From contig JACVTC010000006.1 in the NCBI GenBank assembly GCA_016946835.1, positions 1,269,501 to 1,333,500 on the forward strand: a DNA stretch of 64,000 nt. Direction: 5' to 3'. How positions within the stretch are numbered: position 1 is the stretch's first letter; each line of letters starts with the position of its first letter. The notes below the pieces were generated by a model. It did no database searches. It had not been told where the DNA came from and saw nothing but the letters and a program-made list of their open reading frames with translations. Source of the DNA: Neocallimastix lanati (nom. inval.). Taxonomy: Eukaryota; Neocallimastigomycota; Neocallimastigomycetes; Neocallimastigales; Neocallimastigaceae. The position numbers and the translations under genes were made by a program. Shown piece after piece: positions 36,101 to 47,473 of the stretch.

Positions 36101-37251
36101 AATTTATTAAAAAGAAAATTATTAATATAAATGGTATTGAGTATTATAAACAAGGTGGTAAGCTCAGAAGGATTATTAAAGATAAAACTGAACAAATAAA
36201 ACTTATTAATGCAGCACATAACATAGGACATGAAGGAATTTATAAGACTTATTATCGTTTAATGAGAGACTATTACTGGATGAACATGAAACAAGATATA
36301 ACTAACTTCATTAAATGTTGTCATAAGTGTCAAACTTGTCGACAACAACCACTTAACCACTACACTGAAAATATTGCAACACCACCAGGATATCCATTCT
36401 CCAGAGTTGGATTAGATCTGGTTGGGCCCCTTCCTCTCACCAAAAACGGAAATAAATATATAATTGTACTTGTAGACTATTTTACAAAGTGGACTGAAGC
36501 TGAGCCACTTAAATCTACTGAATCCGAAGACGTTATTAGGTTTTTAAAGTCGGTGTTCTCGCGTCATGGAATTCCTGAAGTTTTGGTTACGGATAATGGT
36601 CCACAATTCGTATCGGATAGGACAAAAGCATTTTTGGATTTGCATGATGTATATGTGCAATACATTGCAACATATCATCCTGCCTCAAACGGGGAGGTGG
36701 AAAACCGCAACCGTGAGATCTGTAAATACCTTAGACTACTGGGTGAGAACGATAAACAATGGGATGAAACACTATATAGCGCATTATGGGCACTAAGAAC
36801 GAGCAAAAGCGAAGTTACGAAACACAGTAGTTTCGAATTATTGTATGGCCGTAGAGATCTTCAGCCTTTTGAATTATCTTTGAATATAGACCGGAGAAAC
36901 GAATTCGAAAACGAAGAAGAATATATATTAAGGAAGTTCATTACCCATGATAGATGGATCCGTGAAGCTATTAGAAACATTGAGACCGCGAATAAACTTT
37001 GGATGGACAGAAGAAAACAAATTAAACGTTTAAAGAGCAATTATAAACCTGGTGACTTGGTACTAGTGAAGGTGTTTAACAGAAGAAAACTCGACCCATT
37101 CTTTACAGGTCCTTTGAAGATTATAAAACAAGAATTAAACACTGTATCCGTTTGTGACCCAATTACAGGAGAAGTTGCTGATAGAAACATCCATTTGAAG
37201 AACATTATTCCATACTTCACGGAAATAAATATAGAAGATGATGAAGAATAA
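33178..37251 (+). CDS. pol: LTR2 Pol: protease, RT, RNase H, integrase (1357 aa from first ATG)
   Basis: An Asn/Lys-rich N-terminal region is followed by an aspartic protease (LDTCAS, Asp287), reverse transcriptase (LCVDYRKLND, MPFGLCNAPATFQ, YIDD about 645-648), RNase H (RTDASRDG, Asp794; YTDHKPL) and integrase. Integrase has an HHCC zinc finger (from His1014; CCHKC) and a DD35E core (Asp1080, Asp1139, Glu1175). The C-terminus has a GPY/F-like FTGPLKI motif and no chromodomain. The protease triad is D-T-C rather than the usual D-S/T-G. The ATG at 33178 lies in the frameshift hairpin loop. Translation is more likely as a Gag-Pol fusion of about 1743 residues. The frame is uninterrupted. Confidence 0.93.
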   Translation: MTPSKQTNQVENNPKTLPIINNSPEVIATAIKNTKTKSKSLTPSRREILKNNPIPIQTTAMNHNNHLVSSNNKNKQLTNTNKHNNKLNKLKSNTISDKGEEDVLMSEKSNQDFNKNTNESNNTSIYNENDNNEIQEGNNQIENNDDLPINETEKLNYLDPSFITEKNIRSVKKSNKLKRAQEILDSPTQGDNKMNNKEENKERHIKLVEEFDEYLIEDLVKEIASTEINTKLVHLLDLFPKFRAAFSKALKLNPRNSTSTLLSIFSKFKISKTKGKVEGANTEIFLDTCASLNIITRSALQKLKINKPTLETINETIVQACSETSVQSEIIELEITIGNKSFKDYFRIIEKDNLFDILIGVDSLKKNRFILDFVNDTLYYVDNNNNYHKLSDLQYDTRPMNQDDNVNTEDLDPQPLLCTLVVNNTDFNKQEDPKPNKNEIIDKIVNSLPSNVQKEVKEMFQKFINILALKTDELGKSKLFPHKINLLPGSRPIKQRAYRLTKNQTIALKKILKKLIRDWLIEPSSSQWSSPIVLVPKKNKDWRLCVDYRKLNDLTIKDSYSLPLIDDILSLAGDNIKILSTIDLYSGYHQIPMDTADKDKTAFTTMFGNYNFRVMPFGLCNAPATFQREMNRIFFDLIGDCMFVYIDDLIIFSKSLDEHICHLHKVFTILQENELKINLEKCSFFKTEVKILGHLLSTKGLSPLNDKVKVISQWLPPKNLKQVRSFLGAVSYYRKFIKNFAMIAKPLYQLLKKDAPFCWTEDCTNSFHLLKNKLIEAPILIAPNYSKPFIIRTDASRDGLGGVLLQKNQDGIEVPIYFESRTLSNSELNYSITDLEGKAVYHCVQKFKPYISGSPFNTMVYTDHKPLVYIFAKREPTNSRHLKWITELSILNVQVAYEEGKNNFVADALSRMVAVNNDDNNNINNNDLIMNNISSYKPSSDQPVETINIITTNNNLPSNVVADSDSDTINTYMREFIKKKIININGIEYYKQGGKLRRIIKDKTEQIKLINAAHNIGHEGIYKTYYRLMRDYYWMNMKQDITNFIKCCHKCQTCRQQPLNHYTENIATPPGYPFSRVGLDLVGPLPLTKNGNKYIIVLVDYFTKWTEAEPLKSTESEDVIRFLKSVFSRHGIPEVLVTDNGPQFVSDRTKAFLDLHDVYVQYIATYHPASNGEVENRNREICKYLRLLGENDKQWDETLYSALWALRTSKSEVTKHSSFELLYGRRDLQPFELSLNIDRRNEFENEEEYILRKFITHDRWIREAIRNIETANKLWMDRRKQIKRLKSNYKPGDLVLVKVFNRRKLDPFFTGPLKIIKQELNTVSVCDPITGEVADRNIHLKNIIPYFTEINIEDDEE

Positions 37252-38556
<1,305 letters not shown>

Positions 38557-39154
38557 TGATACAATACAGCTAGAAATACGCAAGAAAATTAACAAAAGAG
38601 AAAATCCTATAATAATATAGTGAAAAATAATTACAATATATAATATACTAAATCATTATATAAATAGATTAAAAATTAATTAGACAGCCAATAATATTCA
38701 AGATAAAATTAATTAATAAATTTAAAAGAAGAGAATGAAATAAAAGTTAAAGAGGGAGTTTTTCTTGTTGTTTTAAAAATTCTAATTGAGTAAAATAATA
38801 GTTTTAGAGAACTTATAGTTTAGTTTAAATAATTAAGTAATTACTTATAGTTAAAGGATAAGAGTTGAATCCTACAATTATAAGTAAAATTATTATTAAG
38901 ATATTAATATAAATTGAATTATTAGAGATAGATAAAAATCATTATATTCAGAGGAATATAAATATAATTGTAATAATTTATATAAAATAAATAAATAAAT
39001 AAAAACAAGATTTAAAAAGAAATAAATAAATTTTATTATTTGTGTAAATTATTATTTATTATCTTTGAGTTGGAATATATTATTTTACAAATTCCCTATT
39101 TGCTCGACCTCGTTATAAATAGAAATCTGATACTTTATTACTTATATTGTATCA
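38557..39154 (+). repeat. LTR2 3' LTR
   Basis: 598 bp and identical to the 5' copy as far as can be read, with TG...CA ends. It is followed by the ATGA duplication. Confidence 0.92.
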
Positions 39155-39438
39155 ATGAATGATAAATTTTAGAAATTATCTTAATTTTAATATAGAATTA
39201 AAAAGTGATTGTTGAAATTATAACTGAATTGAAATCTCAATTTCAGTTATTTACATTTCAATAATTAAAAATATTATTTATTTAATTATAAATAATATAT
39301 ATAAATAATATATATATTTAAATAATTAATAATTAATATAAATTCTTGTTTAATATTTAAAGGGTTATCTTAGGCCTAATAATCCTGAGAATATTAATAA
39401 ATAAGGTTTATATTAATAATTAATTTCAATGATACATT

Positions 39439-39450
39439 TGACGTCACGTG
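39439..39450 (+). promoter_or_regulatory. CRE plus E-box composite in the LTR3 promoter
   Basis: TGACGTCACGTG joins a perfect ATF/CREB palindrome (TGACGTCA) and an E-box (CACGTG) about 160 bp upstream of the TATA box. It is repeated in the 3' LTR at 45756-45767. Binding by Atf1-type bZIP or bHLH factors is inference. Confidence 0.5.
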
Positions 39451-39609
39451 TATTTTATTTATATTATGTTTTTATATATGTTTACAACATATCTATATTA
39501 AATTCAATTATTCAAATTAATTATATAATTAAATTTATCCTTATATTTTATTATTATTTATATTATTATTATCTTATAATTAAATATTATTATTATGTAA
39601 CTTACAAAG

Positions 39610-39661
39610 TATAAAAGAAAGATGTAAAAATCTATCTTTTATGTTCTTTGTAAGGTTATTG
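39610..39661 (+). promoter_or_regulatory. LTR3 TATA box and predicted transcript start / self-primer
   Basis: TATAAAAG (39610-39617) lies 40 bp before GTAAGGTTATTG (39650-39661), which is complementary to the primer-binding site. CTTACAAAG (39601-39609) and CTTTGTAAG (39646-39654) form perfect inverted arms around them. The start of transcription at about 39650 is inferred. Confidence 0.55.
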
Positions 39662-39924
39662 TAAAATTACCTTAATAGTAATATATTATAGATATTTTAT
39701 TATTAAATAAAATCAATAAATTTAAAATCAAATTAATTTGATAATTCTAATTATCAAAGTTTATTATAAATAAATTTTTATTAAACTAAACATTTAAATA
39801 TTTATTATTATTATTATATATCTATATAGTATATTACTATATAGACATATCGACTTAGTGAATATTTTTATTAAAACATATTATTTTATTTAAATTTAAA
39901 TTATAAATTATATCAAAATCTTAA

Positions 39925-39936
39925 CAATAACCTTAC
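39925..39936 (+). promoter_or_regulatory. LTR3 candidate self-priming primer-binding site
   Basis: CAATAACCTTAC spans the last two bases of the 5' LTR and the first ten internal bases. It is the perfect reverse complement of 39650-39661. It begins directly at the LTR edge, as in Tf1. Confidence 0.65.
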
Positions 39937-39960
39937 CCTAGTTTTAGTTGCTACCTTGAT

Positions 39961-41037
39961 ATGTCTTACTATACGAACGTCTGGGCTAGTTCAATACCTG
40001 ACATTGCCCCAATGTCAGAAGTTAATAAGTTAAGGTCTGACGCCCAAGTTACCGTATCAGAATTAGCTTCTTCTGTTAATGATAGCTTTTTATTAAAAGA
40101 AGATTTTAATAAATATAATCAAGACTTACAGAAAAAACTCTATACACTTAATAGAGATAATAAAAATATTATTAATCAACTTTCTAATTTAACTAAAATA
40201 TTCAATGAAAAATTAGATATAAAAATTAGTACCAATGATGATCCCTCTTCTAGCCAATCTGTACCACAAAATCAAGATGATAACGCCTCTATTTCTACCA
40301 GACGTGATGCAGACAATGATGTCATCATGAAAAATAGTTATTCTAATAATTTGCAACAAGTACCTGAACCTGGATTCTTCTCAGGTAACACTAATGACAC
40401 TGATTTATTCTGTCAATTATGTGAAGATACTTTCTCAACTTATCCCAACTTAGGTTTACCAGAAGAAGTAAAAATAAACTTTGTTAAATCTCGTTTGAGA
40501 GACGGTGCAAGAAATTGGTATATTGCTACCTATAACGAGAACAATCATCCAGGAACACTAAAGAAATTATTAAGTGATATAAAGAAAACTTTCACGAATG
40601 TTGCAAGTAAAAAATTGGCTAAAATCCAGTTAGTAAAATTAAAACATTCGTATGGGAAAATAAATGATTATATAGAAAAGTTTAGAACGTTAACTACTGG
40701 TCTGTCTTGGGACCAAGAAGCTTTAGTCTTATTTTTCTATAATGGACTTCACCCAAAGTTCCAAGAAGAAATAGATAAAATGGAAGAATTCCCTACAAAG
40801 CTTGGTGATATTTATACTAAGTGCATCTTATTTGAAAATAATATTAAAAGTAAGGACCAATTAAGAAATAATATTGGTAATAAAAATTTGAGAAAGAAAC
40901 ATTCAAGCCCACATGTAAACAATAGCAAGAATTATAATAATAATAATAATTATTATTATACTAAAAATAAATCTAGCAATAATTATTTTAATAATAATAA
41001 CAATAATAATAATCAACATAATAACCAAAAAAACTAA
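39961..41037 (+). CDS. gag: LTR3 Gag (358 aa)
   Basis: It starts only 34 nt after the 5' LTR. A predicted coiled N-terminal region is followed by a retrotransposon-gag capsid domain (PGFFSGNTNDTDLFCQ, NFVKSRLRDGARNWY, LFFYNGLHPKFQ) and an Asn/Tyr/Lys-rich tail without a zinc knuckle. The gag stop TAA (41035-41037) directly follows A AAA AAC in the gag frame. A decayed relative of this gag is at 55270-55990. Role: particle formation, from family knowledge. Confidence 0.9.
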   Translation: MSYYTNVWASSIPDIAPMSEVNKLRSDAQVTVSELASSVNDSFLLKEDFNKYNQDLQKKLYTLNRDNKNIINQLSNLTKIFNEKLDIKISTNDDPSSSQSVPQNQDDNASISTRRDADNDVIMKNSYSNNLQQVPEPGFFSGNTNDTDLFCQLCEDTFSTYPNLGLPEEVKINFVKSRLRDGARNWYIATYNENNHPGTLKKLLSDIKKTFTNVASKKLAKIQLVKLKHSYGKINDYIEKFRTLTTGLSWDQEALVLFFYNGLHPKFQEEIDKMEEFPTKLGDIYTKCILFENNIKSKDQLRNNIGNKNLRKKHSSPHVNNSKNYNNNNNYYYTKNKSSNNYFNNNNNNNNQHNNQKN

Positions 41038-41061
41038 TTGATGGACTTCAAAAGGAGTCCA
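41028..41061 (+). promoter_or_regulatory. Candidate -1 programmed frameshift signal (gag-pol, LTR3)
   Basis: The heptamer AAAAAAC (41028-41034) is read A AAA AAC in the gag frame. A 7-nt spacer (41035-41041) begins with the gag TAA. The hairpin TGGACTTC (41042-41049) / GGAGTCCA (41054-41061) has 8 pairs including one T-G, with an AAAA loop. The pol frame opens at 41025 in the -1 register. Confidence 0.82.
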
Positions 41062-44000
41062 GAACATCAAAAAATTTAAAAACAATTTATTATAATTTTC
41101 CTACACTTGATTCAATTAATGAATCAAATCTCCCATCTACTTTCCTTTTATTTAAATCCTATATTCCTATTAAATTTTTAAATAATTTTACAATTAAAAA
41201 TGAAAAAAATCAAAAATTAACATCTGAATCTATGTTAGATTCAGGATCTTTTTGCAATTTTATCACAGAAAAATTAGCAAATAAATTAAAACTAAATATT
41301 CAAAAAACAAAAAATAAAATCCTAGTTAAAGGTATTTCAGGCAGAACTACCAAATTAGATCAATTTGTTTGGTTAAATTTTCAAATTAAAATTTTTAAAA
41401 ATAATAAATTTTATTTTCAAGATTTTAAAGAAAAATTTTTAATCTCAAATTGTATTCCTACTGATTTACTTTTTGGAAATCAGTTTATTAGGAAATTCAA
41501 AATACATTACAATTATAAAAATAATACCTTATATTCTTATTTAAATTATAATTCTTTAAATGATCATAAAAATAAATCCATAAAATATAAGGGAAATAAT
41601 TTTTATTTAAACTCGTTGAAAAGAAAAATTTTTAAAAATAAATTTTTTAAAAGAAAAATAAAAAATAAATTTTATTATAAAAATTTTTCAAAAAATCGAT
41701 CAAAAAATAATTCAAAAAATATCTCCAAAAAATTTAATTTAAAAAATTTAAAAAGTTTTTCAAAAAATCCAAAGTTTAATAAATATAAAAATTCTATTAA
41801 TAAAAATTCTAAAATTTATGTATATGTAAAATATTTAAATAAATCTAAAAGTAAATTTTCTTCCAAAAAATTTAACAAAAATCATCTAGATTTATATAAT
41901 AATAAAAAAGAATTTAGTTATAATTTTTTAATATATTGTTTTCTTTCAACTAAAGATAAAGTTGAAATTGAAAATGAGGAACCAAAAATAGAAGAAATTC
42001 CTCATCAATATCAAGATTTAGCAATCGTATTTAGCAAAAAAGAGGCAGATAAATTACCTCCTCACCGTTTAACCGACTGTAAGATTGTTTTAGAAAAAGA
42101 CGCTACACTCCATTACGGCCCAATTTATCCATTAACTGAAGAAGAATCACAAGTTCTTAAGGACTATATAAAAGAAAATTTAGAAAAAGGATTTATTAGA
42201 CCATCAGAATCTCCTGCTGGATATCCTGTCCTTTTTCAAAAGAAAAAAGATGGTTCCCTTCGGTTATGTGTAGACTATAAAAAATTAAATGCAGTAACTA
42301 TAAGAAATTCATATCCTCTCCCTCTAATAACAGATATAATAGAAAAAGTAAAGGGAGCAAAATATTTTACGAAATTGGATTTACGTTCTGCTTATAATTT
42401 AATAAGAATTAAAGAAGGTGATGAATATAAAACTGCGTTTAGAACTAAATATGGTCATTATGAATATTTAGTTATGCCGTTTGGATTAAAGAATGCGCCT
42501 GCCACTTTCCAATCATTTATTAACTCTATTCTTAGACCATACTTGGAAAAATGTGTAATCTTATACTTAGATGATATTTTAATTTATTCCAAAGATTTAG
42601 AGGAACATCATAATCAAGTCAGAAACGTCCTTCAAACTTTAATTAATAATAATTTATATGCAAAATTAGAAAAATGTGAATTTGACCAGAACAAAGTTGA
42701 ATTTTTAGGTTACATTTTATCTGGTGATGGTGTATCTACTGATCCAAAGAAAATTAAATCAATAGAAGAGTGGCCAAGGCCAGAAAATTTAAAAGATGTT
42801 CAAAGATTTATTGGCCTATGTAATTACTATAGAAGATTTGTTAAAGATTTTGCAAAAATTGCAAAACCCTTACATAATTTAACAAGGAAAAATATTAAAT
42901 TTATATGGACAAATGAATGTGAAAATGCTTTTAAGGAATTAAAGAAAAGATTAATTACTTCCCCAATTCTACTTCATCCTGATATTACAAAACCTTTTAT
43001 AGTAGAATGTGATGCAAGTAATTATGCTATTGGTGCTGTTCTATCTCAAAGGGATAAAGATAATAATTTACATCCAGTAGCATATTATTCTAGAAGTTTA
43101 CTAAACGCCGAAATAAATTATACAATAACTGATAAAGAACTACTCGCTATAAGGGATGCTTTTATTGCTTGGAGACATCTACTCCTTGGTGCTAAATACC
43201 AGATTACTGTTTATACAGATCATAGGAACTTAATATACACATTAGGAGGAAAGGTTGCAAATCAAAGACAACATAGATGGTACCTTTTCTTCCAAGAATA
43301 TAATTTTATAATAAAGTATAGGCAGGGAAACAAAAACGGAAAACCTGACAGTCTATCTAGGAGACCTGATTATATTAAAAACAACATTGAAGAAAAACCT
43401 GAAAATATTTTAGACATTAAAAATGTTAAAGAAATTCCATGTTTTGTTAGTATTGTTAGTGATCTTTTAGAAAGAATTATTGATGCTACCAAGTCTGACG
43501 CTACAGCTGAGGATATTCGACTTTACTTTAGTCCTCAAAATGTAAAAAATGATATGTCCTATAAGCCCTTCAGAAAAATGGAAAAGTTTAAAATAAAAGA
43601 CAATTTAATACTTTATAATAATCTAGTCTATATTCCTGAAGTTCTCCGACTAGAAATATTAACTAAGTATCATGAAAAGCCTGCTGCCGGTCATTTAGGA
43701 ATTAAAAGAACTTTAGAGTTAATAACAAGAAACTTTTGATGGCCTAAAATAAAAGAAGATGTAACCAAATATGTAAACTCTTGTCAGTCCTGTGCAAGAA
43801 ACAAAATAAATAGGCACAGAAAATATGGTCTTCTACAACCTTTGGATACTCCCGAAAGACCTTGGAAATCTATTGAAATCGACTTTCTATGTGGTCTTCC
43901 CGATTCTAAAGGATATACAGTAATAATGGTAGTTGTAGATCGTTTTTCTAAAATGATCCACTTAATTCCCTTTAAACAAATACCTGATGCAAAACAAACT

Positions 44001-44927
44001 GCTAAGGCTTTTATGAATAATATCTTTAAACTACATGGTTTACCTCAAGATATTTATACAGACAGAGGATCACAATTTACAAGTGCTCTTTGGAATGAAT
44101 TTATGCACTTATTAAAAATTAAAAATAATATAGCTACCACAGATCATCATGAAACCGTCGGACAAGTTGAAAGATGTAACTCTTTTATTGAACAATATCT
44201 TAGGGCTTATTCAAGAGCTTATTATCATGATGACTGGATAGATTGGATCTACCTTGCAGAATTTGCATATAATAACTCGGTTAATGAATCTACTAAGGAA
44301 ACACCTTTCTTTATAAATTATGGGTTCCATCCTTCCATGGACGAATTCTTTTTATTACCTCAAATGGATACTAATTTTAAATATATAAAAAATATAAATA
44401 CTAGTTTTAATCACATTAAAGACGTCTTACTACGTTCCAAAGAATTATATAAAAGACATGCTGATAAGAAAAGATTAGAACCTCCTGTTTTTAAAGAAGG
44501 TGACTTAGTATGGGTTCAAACTCCTCCTTCTCTTAATATCGAAGATTATTCTAAATTATCACCTTGTAAGTACGGACCTTATAAAGTACTTGAAGCTTTA
44601 GATAATAATAATTATAAAATAGATTTAAAAAGATCTCCTTTCCCTAAACACCATCCAATATTCCATATATCTGCGCTCGAGCCTTTCATTCCTACTCCTC
44701 CAGAATATAGAAAAAGAAGATCTCATAATGAATCTATTAAAGATATTATAGAAATAGCAGGATTTAGGACCAATTATAAGAAAAAATGTTATGAATATCG
44801 TGTAAGGTATAAATATAAAAATTCATATGATTGGGTTCCTTCAGAAGAAGTTGAAAATAACCCAAGAAATCAAGAGATTTATTTATTATATTTAAAGAAT
44901 GGAAGGAAGCTTACTTCGATAGCTTAT

Positions 44928-44933
<6 letters not shown>
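41034..44933 (+). pseudogene. pol: LTR3 Pol: protease, RT, RNase H, integrase, chromodomain-like tail; one in-frame TGA
   Basis: The -1 frame is open from the frameshift site. Aspartic protease (LDSGS, near 41232-41250) is followed by a Lys/Asn-rich linker, RT (LCVDYKKLNA, MPFGLKNAPATFQ, YLDDILIY) and RNase H (ECDASNYAIG, YTDHRNLIY). The frame stops at TGA 43737-43739 in the integrase zinc-finger region, where RNF-stop-WPK suggests loss of an aromatic codon. The same frame continues to 44933: CQSCARNK, the integrase DDE core (IDFLCGLP, YTDRGSQF, GQVERCN), the HPIFHISALEPF block and a chromodomain-like end (YEYRVRYKYKNSYDWVPSEE). First ATGs are 41232 and, after the stop, 43842. Without the stop a Gag-Pol of about 1657 residues would result. 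Confidence 0.88.
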
Positions 44934-44967
<34 letters not shown>

Positions 44968-45539
44968 GAAATTTTATTTTTTATTATTAATTTTTTAACT
45001 TTTACTTTATTATTATCTATTTTTTTAGTTAATTTTAATTTTTCAATATTTCTAAAATGAAATTTCAATTTCAAAATTTCAAAATTCAAAAATTCAAAAA
45101 TTCAAAAAATATAGCTATATTACACTCTTAACAATCAATTTATAATTCAACATAATCAAAATTTTATAAATTATTATAATTTTCATTTTTTTAAAATTTA
45201 ATGCAACAAATTAAGAAGTTAATTGAAATTAAATTTCAAAATTTCAATTTCAAAAATTCTAAATCAAATTCATTCAAAAATGGTACCATTATATTCACAA
45301 CTATCAATTTCATTAACTAAATTTTAATTTTACTAAATTTTAGAAATTTCAAAATTTCAATGAAATGGTCACTTGAAATGGGGGTTCCTATAAAAATTTA
45401 AAAGGACTCAAGCGACCTTCTTCCTTTGAAATTAAAAAATTTTTAATTTATGAAATTTCAAAAAATTTTTTAATAAAAATTTAGACCTCCGTATCGTTAC
45501 ACAAAAATCGTCTTGAATCCGATTTTTATGGGAGGGCGT
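44934..45539 (+). other. LTR3 3' non-coding region
   Basis: A poly(A) run (44932-44963) and repeated AATTTCAAAATTTCAA-like segments are present. A hairpin AAAAATCG-9 nt-CGATTTTT (45503-45527) lies directly before the polypurine tract GGGAGGG (45530-45536). Confidence 0.8.
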
Positions 45540-46646
45540 TGTTGAAATTATAACTGAATTGAAATCTCAATTTCAGTTATTTACATTTCAATAATTAAAA
45601 ATATTATTTATTTAATTATAAATAATATATATATTTAAATAATTAATAATTAATATAAATTCTTGTTTAATATTTAAAGGGTTATCTTAGGCCTAATAAT
45701 CCTGAGAATATTAATAAATAAGGTTTATATTAATAATTAATTTCAATGATACATTTGACGTCACGTGTATTTTATTTATATTATGTTTTTATATATGTTT
45801 ACAACATATCTATATTAAATTCAATTATTCAAATTAATTATATAATTAAATTTATCCTTATATTTTATTATTATTTATATTATTATTATCTTATAATTAA
45901 ATATTATTATTATGTAACTTACAAAGTATAAAAGAAAGATGTAAAAATCTATCTTTTATGTTCTTTGTAAGGTTATTGTAAAATTACCTTAATAGTAATA
46001 TATTATAGATATTTTATTATTAAATAAAATCAATAAATTTAAAATCAAATTAATTTGATAATTCTAATTATCAAAATTTATTATAAATAAATTTTTATTA
46101 AACTAAACATTTAAATATTTATTATTATTATTATATGGGTGTGGGGCATTTCGCCAAATTGCATTTCGCCAGGTTGCGTTTCGCCAATTTTTTTGAAAGC
46201 ATGTGGCGTATTAAAAAAATGTGGCATTTCGCCAAATTGCATTTCGCCAAGTTGCATTTCGCCAAATTGAGAATTATTAAATAAATAAATAAATCAATAA
46301 ATAAAATTAAATATTATTAATATCGCATAAAAACAATTTTAAAAAAAATATTTTGAATTAATATTTATTTATTTATTCATTTATTTATATCAATACTCTA
46401 CTTGTCGAAATGCAACCTGGCGAATAGCAACTTGGGGAAATGCAACTTGGGGAAATGCAACATTTTAATACTACGCCACTTGGCGAAATGCAATCTGGCG
46501 AAATGCAATTTGGGGAAATGCAACTCTCCCTTATTATATATCTATATAGTATATTACTATATAGACATATCGACTTAGTGAATATTTTTATTAAAACATA
46601 TTATTTTATTTAAATTTAAATTATAAATTATATCAAAATCTTAACA
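45540..46646 (+). repeat. LTR3 3' LTR, interrupted by a fold-back element
   Basis: Matches the 5' LTR over its whole length except for the insertion at 46137-46539 (element plus second target copy), the 13-bp indel and one A/G difference near 46077. Confidence 0.9.
46137..46530. mobile_element. Fold-back (MULE-related) non-autonomous element, 394 bp
   Basis: The insertion is defined exactly by comparison with the 5' LTR. A 9-bp target duplication TTATTATAT flanks it (46128-46136, 46531-46539). Each end is an inverted arm of about 125 bp built from short repeats of TTGCATTTCGCCAA type. The outer ends are GGGTGTGGGGCATTTCGCC and, inverted, GGGAGAGTTGCATTTCCCC. No coding capacity. The 9-bp duplication and the G-rich / CATTTCG ends relate it to the MULE at 47483-54418. 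Confidence 0.88.
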
Positions 46647-47473
46647 TAAAAATATTGAGATTATTACTGGACATTTTAATTAATTTTTTTTTCATTATAT
46701 AATATACGTTTATTGAAATTGAAATTTTAGAAACTTATTTGGTATTAATTAAAACCACTTTCAAAATTTACCTTTTACTCTATAAAATACTGAAGGGTTA
46801 GTATTATTAAATTTTACTATATAAAATAGTTAAGGGTTAAAATGTATTTATCAATATGGCGTATAATATATTTAACATAAAGCCATACATTTTTAAAATA
46901 TTCTTTACAAACATAAATAAATATATAAATAATAATATATTTTTACCATTAAATTATACTAAATAACTTTTTCAAAAGAAGTAATAATATATTCTATTAA
47001 AAAAGAATTATTAAAAATTACTTTTACAATTGAATATTGATAAAATTATATATATAAAAAAGGAATATTTATTATTTATTTAATTTTTATTTATCTAATT
47101 ATTATCTAATTAATTGTTACAAAAATAAGCCACATATAAAATGCGCCATAAATTCAAAATTTAAGTATTGAATTTCAGAACGTGGCTTTTAAACAAAAAG
47201 TTAATTAGTAATTTAACTCCATACTTTTTTCTTTTTTTTTTCTTTTTTTTTTTTTTTTTTTTTGAAAGATTGTAAATAAATAAAAATAGAAATAAATATA
47301 AATGGGTTAATTTTTTTTTTTTAAAAAATAAAAATAGAAATAAATTTAAATGGATTAATTGCATTTTTTTTTTTTTTTTTTTTAAACATCAAAAAAAAAA
47401 CTTCTTATAAACACATTATTTATAATAAATATTTATTATTATTTTAACAAAGATATTAAAATATATCTTAAAT
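46647..47473. other. AT-rich spacer with scattered MULE-like motifs
   Basis: No gene is seen. Motifs resembling MULE subterminal sequence occur (AAGCCACAT near 47130, GCGCCA near 47150, ACGTGGCTTTT near 47180). TATAAAATACTGAAGGGTTA at about 46781-46801 recurs at about 54732-54752 on the other side of the MULE. Confidence 0.5.

Larger units (their letters stand above)
39210..39926 (+). repeat. LTR3 5' LTR
   Basis: 717 bp. It contains a CRE/E-box composite, a TATA box, a long imperfect inverted repeat (39601-39654) and the segment GTAAGGTTATTG that is complementary to the primer-binding site. It carries a 13-bp AATAATATATATA duplication absent from the 3' copy. Confidence 0.92.
39210..46646 (+). 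mobile_element. LTR3: Ty3/gypsy retrotransposon with chromodomain-like tail and one nonsense codon
   Basis: LTRs run TGTTGAAAT...CTTAACA. The 5' LTR is 717 bp. The 3' LTR is 1107 bp, because a 394-bp fold-back element plus its 9-bp duplication sits in it. Otherwise the LTRs differ by a 13-bp tandem duplication and one substitution seen by eye. No target duplication is evident (GTGAT before, TAAAA after). Gag and pol are complete except for a TGA. Confidence 0.92.

Noticed and set aside
39429-39614. 61-codon frame repeated at 45746-45931
   Set aside because: It is LTR sequence present in both LTR3 LTRs, dominated by AT codons, and spans promoter elements.
46800-46835. AGGGTTA words as possible telomere repeat
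   Set aside because: Only isolated copies, not tandem; part of a dispersed TGAAGGGTTA repeat.
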